A stretch of DNA of 64,000 nucleotides. It comes from Flabesymbios commensalis (lineage: Eukaryota; Annelida; Polychaeta; Terebellida; Flabelligeridae). The position numbers and the translations under genes are program-made. The stretch is taken from contig OZ024903.1 of assembly GCA_964017125.1 (NCBI GenBank), positions 84,516,300 through 84,580,299 on the forward strand, read 5' to 3'. A model generated the notes under the pieces. That model made no database searches, had not been told where the DNA came from, and saw only the letters and a program-made list of their open reading frames with translations. This document shows, piece after piece, positions 57,061-64,000 of the stretch (the first letter of the stretch is position 1; every line of letters begins with the position of its first letter).

Positions 57061-58302
57061 ATAAGCCGGCTTGGTTCTAAAGTAGAGCGCACATTAGACA
57101 GCACTCCGGCCCGCATTAGTCCCGCATTACTCTCCTCGCCGACGTTCGTCCCTTATATGCACTTTACATCATCATAATCACAACATTGATTTAACTTTCA
57201 TACATAATCATAATCGGCACATTGATTTAACATACATTTCCTGGCGACAAATGCCAGTCCATCAGCCTTGATGGCTCGGCTGACCTTTGCATGTATGCAT
57301 TTAACTGACCAATCCATTACTGACTCCTAATTAAATCATGGATTGTCGTGCTCCGTTCTGGTCAGATCAACAGTAGTTATCATCTCTGCGTTCGTCTACT
57401 GCGTTAGGCATGCATATAAAGTTTACAAAATGGTGTTTCTGAACAAGCATTCAGTTCTGTATTTGTTCAGTTATTACGCGTTTTCGTAAGTGTACGACAA
57501 TCAGACATTGACCCAATTTTGACTCAATGCTGAACGTGCCAGCCTCGTAGACGATAAGGTCTCGCCACCCGAGATGCCAGTCCCAGTGAAACGCATGTAT
57601 GGGGCCAACATTCTAAGCCGATTTCACCACTTTTGTCCGAACCCACTCCCTATGTGGCACACCATAATCAGATAATATAGTCTGAGAGCGAAGTCCTGTA
57701 ACGTTTCACTTCGCTTGACCCAAAAAGTGGCAAAGGTCTGAATAGTTATTATGACAGGAAAATATCCGTAGGTTATCATTAGGGTGGGTGTAGAACTTCA
57801 ATGTGGCAGCAAAGTACCTGAAATGAGGGATGTTCAAGAGTACCCTCGAGCCCAAATACTGTATTTTTGAAAACACCAGGTAATTACAAATTTGAAACTA
57901 AGGGGTTTTAAACAATCTTCAAATCATTGTGAATCCTATTTCTCCTTTAGTACTTACAGAATGATAAATTACTAAAGTTTTGAAATATTTCAGAAAAAAT
58001 AAACCAACCCTTTACGCGGTCAATATTCCAAATGTTGTGATGTTTTTCTTTTCCTGTGATCAAGTGCCGGCTCCACCATCACCATAATTAAATACAGCTC
58101 CCTAGTATACTTGTATTATACCTTGCATTATACCCTCGAGAATATACACAATATTTTTTTCATAAAAACATATTGATTCATTAAACATTTAGTATATCTC
58201 AACATACAATTTGTGAAAATGCCGCAGGGTTTATTTATCTAAAATTATAGAAACATGTCATTAGAGAACATCAGCGTAATCAACGTTTCACACACGAAGT
58301 TC
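57061..58302. other. Non-coding stretch, nothing recognised
   Basis: A MITE-core-like phrase lies near 57510-57560 (GACTCAATGCTGAACGTGCC then AGCCTCGTAGACGA). No frames, arrays or element ends. Confidence 0.45.
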
Positions 58303-58549
58303 ATATGGGAGGGTGCACATGGATCCTGGAAATTAAGGATTCTTCCCACTTCACTTTTTACCTATTTTTTGGCTTCACTATTCACTTTGTATAAGGGACA
58401 AATGATATAAATATAGTTAAAATCAGATTTAAAAAAATTTGTTCGTTTTCCACACAACTTACAAACTGCAATCCTCGATGTTCGGCCCCTAAGAACAGGC
58501 GCTTCGCTGTTCGTTCGATTATTTTTTAAACCTATGTGCACCCTCATAT
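58303..58549. mobile_element. 247-bp MITE with GGGTGCACATRG ends
   Basis: ATATGGGAGGGTGCACATGG at the left is mirrored by CCTATGTGCACCCTCATAT at the right. The interior holds GGCGCTTCGCTGTTCGTTCG. No coding capacity. Confidence 0.62.
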
Positions 58550-59124
58550 AGAGGATGGTATGGAGCTTACATGTGAATGATATACACGAATATGCCTATA
58601 TCACATTAGCAATAATAAATACAATTTAGTGATCAGAAATATAGGTGCTTGACCTATATTTAATTCCTCAATATTTATAGCTATTAGACTGAAACTTTGA
58701 CAACACCATAACAATGTTTTAAAAAACATCGAGATAGTAACAATTACTTGAACTGATCATATTAAACTGAATATATGTAACAATAAACGAGTTGGTCATT
58801 TGAAATTTTTCGGTCACTATCATCACTGATTGAGCTGCGAGCGACTCTTGTAGATAATCAGTACAACGACGTGATGAAAAGTTTGAATCTGACATTCAAA
58901 GGCAGATTTATATCAGTAAATGTGTACCTGAAAAGTAATTAGTTCGGCCTATATGGGCCTACTACTGATGTTTGCCTTTGCACGACAGGGCAGCATTTAA
59001 TGTCATAGCACAAATTATATCGTTATAAATGCTGTCAAAATTATGCTCGGTAAAGCTGGGTATTGTATATTTTACATTATCATGATTATTTAATGACTAG
59101 CATCGGTTGAGGAAATAACACGTG

Positions 59125-61669
59125 TTAGTGAGACCAATCTTTCACATAATCCGACCATGGATTACATGAATATATCATTCTATCGGTACTTCGCAGAACA
59201 TGACTCTGTCCTCGTTCACATTCCGGGGAATATTTCAGTGGTAATGTCCATGTAGCAGCCATATGGTCCCATCCTTCGAAATCATCCGGAGGTCCGTCTC
59301 TGTGTATACAAGAAGGTGGAGCTAATGCTAAAGGGGGTACTTCCAGGTTTAATTTTCTGAACCTGCCCGGATTATCATGTCCCATTTTAAGCTCCTTATT
59401 GTCTGCAATACCTGCAAATGTCGTAGCTATAAGAACTTTTGCTTTGCTTTCTGAAATTTTGTAAAGTATCCGCAGAATATCATCAAATCCAAGATGCTGC
59501 AGCAATGCGCGACATATTATAATATCGTATCCGTCTGTGATATCAAATTTTAAAATATCACCTTCAATAAAATGTGCATTTGGTAGAGCTTTTTTGTAAG
59601 CAGCAACGTGGTGGTCTATCAACTGAGGTACTATATCTATACCAGTATAGTGTATATCATCCCTTGTCTGTAAAAATCTGTACATCCAAGCCATATCTCC
59701 ACAAGGCACGTCAAGTACGCGCACTTTTTCTAGGCCATACTTGGATTTTACTTGATTTATAACATTATGGATGGTAGCTGTAATCTCCTGAGCCCATAAC
59801 ACAGTTGCTCCTCTACCTAAAAAAATATTTAAAAAAAACGTTAAATAAAAACTAGTATAAACAAGAGGACTGAAGTCCTATATCATCCCCCGTCATAAAT
59901 TAGGTTGGACTTTTTGCGGTCACAAATATTTAAAAAGTTGATTTGTGGTGGCCATTTTAAATTTTAGTAAAATCACATGCACATTTCCAGATGGTGGGTA
60001 ATGTGATTGTACAATGTGAATTATTACTGATTTCAATTTTTCAGTTTATGCGTCCACAAGAAAATATGAAGTTTATCCATGGCGGCCATCTTGAATTTCA
60101 GTAAAACCTCAAAAGAATCACTTGCACATCTCCATATAGTGGGAAATGTGATAGTAAAATTTGAATAAATTCTTTTCTTAAGTTAAATTGTAGTTTTGCG
60201 CCCACAAAAAATTTGGAGTTGACCTCCATGGCGGCCATTTTGAAATTTGGTAGCATCTTTAAAAAAATCACTTACACATCCCCATGTTGCTAGAAATGTG
60301 ATGTTAAAATTAAAAAAAAAAATGCTCAAACAATTTTTTTGAGTTTTTACACCCCCCAAAGTTGATCTGTGGCGGTCATTTTGAATTTCAGTAAAACCTT
60401 GAAAAAGTCACCTGCACATCTCCATATCATGGGGAATGTGATAGTAAAATTTGAATAATTTCTGACTAAGTTTTAGAGTTTTGCACCCACAAAATTTTTT
60501 AGAGTTGCCCTCTGGCGGCCATTTTGAATTTTGGTAGCATCTCTAAAAAAATGACTTGCACATCCCCATGTTGCTACGAATGTCATGTTAAATTTCAAAA
60601 AGATTTGACCAGTAGTTTTTGAGTTTTTGCGCCCACAAGAAAACGTGACGCCGGACGTCGGACAGAATCCTGGCGCGACTAAAATCCCCCTTCCCCTACG
60701 GGCGGGGGATAACAAAAACGATGAATGACAAAAATTGTAATAACGTATTATGTTATATCATTATTATACCATAGTTTCTTATATATTTTCAGACAGTCAT
60801 TATGGCGTAGGCCCTATGTGATGAAAGTTAAATAACAAGTATGACTTTTATTATTAAAAAGCAAAAGCTTAAGGTTTATACTTCGTAAACATTAATTTTA
60901 ACTATAAATCAGAAATAAACACGCAGTTAACATAGCATATACCTGTATACTGTAGATCTAGTAATATTCGCGAGCTTTTAATTTTCGCGAATTTCACGAA
61001 AATTATTATTATAATAGCGCCACCTATCATCGAAATCTGGAACTCGCAAAAGCCCTAAAATCACAAGTTCGCGAAAATTGGCGAAAATTACCAGATCTAC
61101 AGTATTGCAATATTACCTGATCCGTTCGCATGCTTAGACTCCAAATCCCAATCAGATCCCCATGCCCGATTGCTGTAAACATTAATGAAAGATTGTTTCC
61201 TTTGCTTTGATGTCTCAAGTTGGTTGAAGTTCTCAAAACGGTTAGTCAGTGATTCTAGAGTATAATGAAGTGGATTGTTGCCAACAATATTTCCAGTCAC
61301 ACAATCTCGGATGTAGTTATCTTCCGAGAATAAGTTGGAACAATTTCTTAGGGATGTCACTTCCACAATATTTTCGTTTTCTTTGATTACTCTCATTTTA
61401 CCACGGATGCTATCCTTTATTACCCGAGGGGGACCCCAGTTCTCCCTCATTTCTGTCACTGTTTTCTGTGGGTGCCTTGTATTTATTATGTTAGGCTTGC
61501 TTTGCATTTTATCTCTTTCTAATATGTCATCAAATTTTGATCTTTTCAACATGCTGTAGTCTCTGTGGTTGTTTTCTATTGCTTTTGGAGAAGATGAAAA
61601 TACAGTGTAAAGTAGTATCAAGCCAATTACCATGAACACAAAAAGGATGAATTCTTTCCTTAGACGCAT
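59125..61669 (-). CDS. Type II membrane SAM-dependent methyltransferase, two exons
   Basis: Exon 1 61669-61117 and exon 2 59816-59125, GT-AG and in phase, give 414 residues. The N-terminus MRLRKE then FILFVFMVIGLILLYTVF (residues 7-24) is a signal anchor after a basic tail. A stem follows, then NRAWGSDWDLE. The junction reads NGSG-RGATVLWAQE across the intron. The class I methyltransferase fold is shown by motif I VLDVPCGDMAW (218-228), motif II YTGIDIV (acidic D245), FIEGDI (D271) and motif IV DIIICRALLQHL (282-293). The C-terminus ends in SCNPWSDYVKDWSH. The arrangement resembles uncharacterised animal type II methyltransferases of the secretory pathway. The 1.3-kb intron contains a minisatellite element and a MITE. 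No defect is visible. Substrate unknown. Confidence 0.9.
59872..60715. repeat. Minisatellite-bearing element in the methyltransferase intron, five units
   Basis: Starts AAACAAGAGGACTGAAGTCC then TATATCATCCCCCGTC and ends GACGCCGGACGTCGGACAGA then CCCCTACGGGCGGGGGATAA, so ATCCCCCG at the left is mirrored at the right. In between are five units of 134-148 bp, each with (T/C)GGCGGCCATTTTGAATTT-like, CAC.TGCACATC.CCAT and GGGAATGTGAT-like words (landmarks near 59950, 60084, 60232, 60373, 60516). The same AAACAAGAG start appears in the elements at 52553 and 63066. Confidence 0.85.
60950..61102. mobile_element. 153-bp MITE with TA flanks next to a splice donor
   Basis: TA, then CTGTAGATCTAGTAATATTC at the left. 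GCGAAAATTACCAGATCTAC then AG and TA at the right. Internal arms rich in TTCGCGAA words also pair. Its edge lies about a dozen bases inside the intron from the donor at 61116 of the minus-strand methyltransferase gene. Confidence 0.85.
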
Positions 61670-62464
61670 ACTGAAGCTTCAAACACAACTTCTGTTTCCT
61701 GTTGAATAAAGTCCACCCTGAATTACACAGAACGTTCATAGTATTTTTAAGGAACTTTTGATTATAATTTCACTTTATTCGAATAAAAACAACTTTTTTG
61801 GCCATGTGTTTAATCCTTTGATTTGAAAATATAAGCGTCTGTTAATGTATTTCGCGGATGCTTCAAATCGCTGTTATATATACAGTATTCATAATTCTTC
61901 TACATACTCTGCCAGGATTCACATTAGTAAATCACGTTGTGACCATTTCTTTAAATATTATGTGGATAAAATTGAAACTATTCGTTCCAAATGTTCGGAT
62001 AAAGTATCGAATATACCATCAGTGCAAACACCTGAAGTCAAATTCGAAATTACAGTTTTTGAAGGTGCTTAGGCGGGGTTCATCTGTAAAAGCATGTGAT
62101 TTGTAACCCATCCTACAAGCGTACTGATTGTATGGGCATACTAATAACTCCTATCACTGAAATTATCAATATTTCAATGGAAATTAGTACACTTTCTCAA
62201 AATTTCAAATAAGTGCATGTAAAATTATTAGAAACATCTCTTCATAAAAACGAACATAAAGATTACAGACTCTTAACCAAGTTGAGTTTCATTTCAAAAA
62301 GGTAGTAGCCAATTGTCTGCAGGCTCACATGAAAAATAACCATAAATCTGGGAAGGCTCAAATTTGGTTTTCTCCTTTTCAGAAAAATAGGCATTAATCA
62401 GTCAAAATTATTATTGTCCTCATTGTTTCATGGCTGTGTTGATCGGCTTGGATGAAGGTTCCAA
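61670..62464. other. 5' flank of the methyltransferase gene, nothing else recognised
   Basis: Expected promoter and 5' UTR of the gene on the minus strand. No TATA box stands out. Two overlapping plus-strand frames (61845-62106) of 75 and 82 residues show no domain. Confidence 0.4.
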
Positions 62465-62692
62465 GCTGAAGTTTAATCCTGGCAAGACAGAATATCAGTA
62501 GCAAGTTGAGTTATTGTCACTGTCTCTTTAACGTAAACATTCCAGAAAAAGACATAGCTAGATTTCAACGCATTCAGAACTGCCTTGGTAGAGTGGTTTG
62601 AACAAAGCCCCACGTTTAAGTCGTTCTGTGTCTATATATCAAAACAAATTCACTGGCTTTCTGTCAAATTTCGCATTCATTTTAAAATATGC

Positions 62693-62734
<42 letters not shown>

Positions 62735-62735
62735 A
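62465..62735 (+). mobile_element. LINE C-terminal fragment with (ATTG)n tail
   Basis: Translation pieces KFNPGKTEYQ, EKDIARFQRIQNCLGRVV and QIHWLSVKFRIHFKI match the C-terminal region of CR1/L2-group LINE ORF2 (KTEF, LQRIQN, LHWLPVKFRI). The coding part stops and runs directly into a pure (ATTG)n tail at 62693-62735. The tail type matches the LINE 3' end at 45361. Heavily deleted and frame-shifted. Confidence 0.78.
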
Positions 62736-63065
62736 AGTTCGTTTTATAATAATTGAACAACTCTCATTTTGTAATATTATCACGTAGGTCTAGAGGCTAC
62801 TGCTTTCACGCATCAGCAATTGACGTATCAGACAGTTTCCTTAAAATCATGTTGACAACAGGTCTCATATCTTAGCTCTACATCACTTTTCTATCTAGAA
62901 TGCAATGACTGACTACCAGAGTTTTGAAAAAAAACTGAGATACGTTATTGCCTTATGTAGGCCTATACATTTGACATGAGTTTGCAAATATTTTTTTTTA
63001 TACATAAATTAACAACACGCGAGTTTAAAGTAACAGCTGCAGGGATCTTTACCTGAAAAACATAA
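62736..63065. other. Short non-coding gap
   Basis: No structure seen. Confidence 0.4.
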
Positions 63066-63480
63066 AGGAACAAGAGCGCACTGGGCAATAGCCCGCAGCC
63101 TTTGGTTATTAGCAACATGCAGAATAAATTTGGGCAGGATACATTGGAAACGTTTTAAGTTATCGTGCCACAAGGTCAAATTATTGACGTAGAATGAAAA
63201 AATCGCAATAAATCTGCTATTTTAATTTTCTTTTCAGCCATTATTAAACGTGTCCGAGAACTGGTCACTAGTAACTTGCATAACAAATTTGAGCAGGATA
63301 CATGACATTTTTTTGAAATTATCGCGCCCACAAGGTCAAATTATTTATGTAAAATGGAGAAATCACAATAAATCGGCCATTTTGATTTTTTTCTCAGCCA
63401 TTATTAAGCTTGTCCGAGAACTTTAATTGAAATAGCCAACCTTTTTTTGATTAAAAAATAAAAGGCGGGCAATAGTTATC
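63066..63480 (+). mobile_element. Minisatellite-bearing element, second copy of the 52.5-kb family
   Basis: Starts AACAAGAGCGCACTGGGCAA then TAGCCCGC and ends AAAAGGCGGGCAATAGTTAT. Two internal units (about 63110-63270 and 63275-63425) share AAATTTGRGCAGGATACAT, CACAAGGTCAAATTATT, AATCGGCCATTTTGATTTT and GCCATTATTAA.C.TGTCCGA. It is inverted relative to the copy at 52553-52936. Confidence 0.72.
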
Positions 63481-64000
63481 TAGCCTACTTAAATTAGCAA
63501 TCAATTTTAAGATCCGCTAATCACAAATACTTATACCTCCCGTATACTTTGTGTGAAGATCCAATAATTTGTGTAGTCTGCCATGTGTTGATAAAATAAC
63601 ACCCGTCTGCTTTACTCTAGGCGAGATCGAATTACGAATATATTACGAATGTTCACATTGAACATTATCCATCGAAATACGTTAGTAACTTACTGACAAT
63701 TTAAACAGTATATGACCTTTGGTACAAATAACCAGAAAACAACAAATATACAGCAGCATGTTGTATCAGCTGACATTTCCAAGTATTCGTACGTCGTTGC
63801 TAGCAGAACTGGACACTCCAACCTTGGAGTCACGGAGAATTAGTTAACGAGATACATATAATATATGTCAGTTATAACACTGCTTGTGATCTACTGAACT
63901 AGACTACATGTCTAAGACTATTGACAAGTCTATCAATGAAAAACTCAAACAGTCTCCTGCCATCACAAACATAGCTATCCATCACAAGCTCTACACCACA
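63481..64000. other. Non-coding end of the window
   Basis: No frames, repeats or splice-supported exons recognised up to the window edge. Confidence 0.4.

Noticed and set aside
61845-62106. Two overlapping frames of 75 and 82 residues upstream of the methyltransferase gene
   Set aside because: No domain, overlapping frames, AT-rich composition. Likely chance.

Overview
This is animal nuclear DNA: AT-rich, with spliced genes (GT-AG introns), many non-LTR retrotransposon remains, and a very high density of small inverted-repeat elements (MITEs and foldbacks). Nothing bacterial or organellar is visible. The gene families (AADAC-like esterase, secreted peritrophin-type chitin-binding protein, FkbM-type and other type II membrane methyltransferases) and the repeat style suggest a marine invertebrate, possibly a deuterostome such as an echinoderm or hemichordate. 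That placement is inference. The self-complementary octamer TAGGCCTA occurs about 30 times, far above chance for this base composition.

Four protein genes can be supported. (1) An AADAC-like microsomal serine hydrolase on the minus strand, six coding exons between 9663 and 3709, reconstructed here as 404 residues with its catalytic motifs. (2) A three-exon secreted chitin-binding protein of 83 residues on the plus strand, 28886-30956. (3) A single-exon type II membrane FkbM-type methyltransferase on the plus strand, 47872-49167. (4) A two-exon type II membrane SAM-dependent methyltransferase on the minus strand, 61669-59125, reconstructed as 414 residues. They do not form an operon or an obvious pathway. 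The two methyltransferases share a predicted topology (short cytosolic tail, one membrane anchor, lumenal catalytic domain), which would suit modification of secreted glycans or lipids.

Most of the rest is repeat. From left to right: a microsatellite, a 265-bp tandem duplication and an L2/CR1-like LINE (0-3.1 kb); the esterase gene with its large intron filled by MITEs (3.7-9.7 kb); a 2.6-kb TIR element and two adjacent foldbacks (11.1-14.5 kb); a perfect 52-bp palindrome (16.4 kb); a 5S-rRNA-like sequence (17.4 kb); a minus-strand LINE (18.1-20.0 kb); a 3.2-kb hAT-like element (25.0-28.1 kb); the chitin-binding gene; an internally deleted LINE (33 kb); a 1.35-kb inverted-repeat element (34.7-36.0 kb); a tRNA-derived SINE (36.5 kb); a 269-bp satellite-like array (37.4-38.1 kb); a patchwork of inverted duplications (38.6-43.5 kb); a five-unit array (46.1-47.0 kb); the FkbM gene; more foldbacks and minisatellite-bearing elements (49.9-55.4 kb); one LTR-like fossil candidate (56.5-57.1 kb); the second methyltransferase; and LINE and minisatellite remains to the end.

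One MITE family (ends CCCAGCAAACAC / GTGTTTGCTGGG, core GTCTTCGACGTTGG) recurs at least eight times across the window. No CRISPR array, operon, integron, phage or clear new multi-gene system was found. The most unusual signals are in the repeat architecture.
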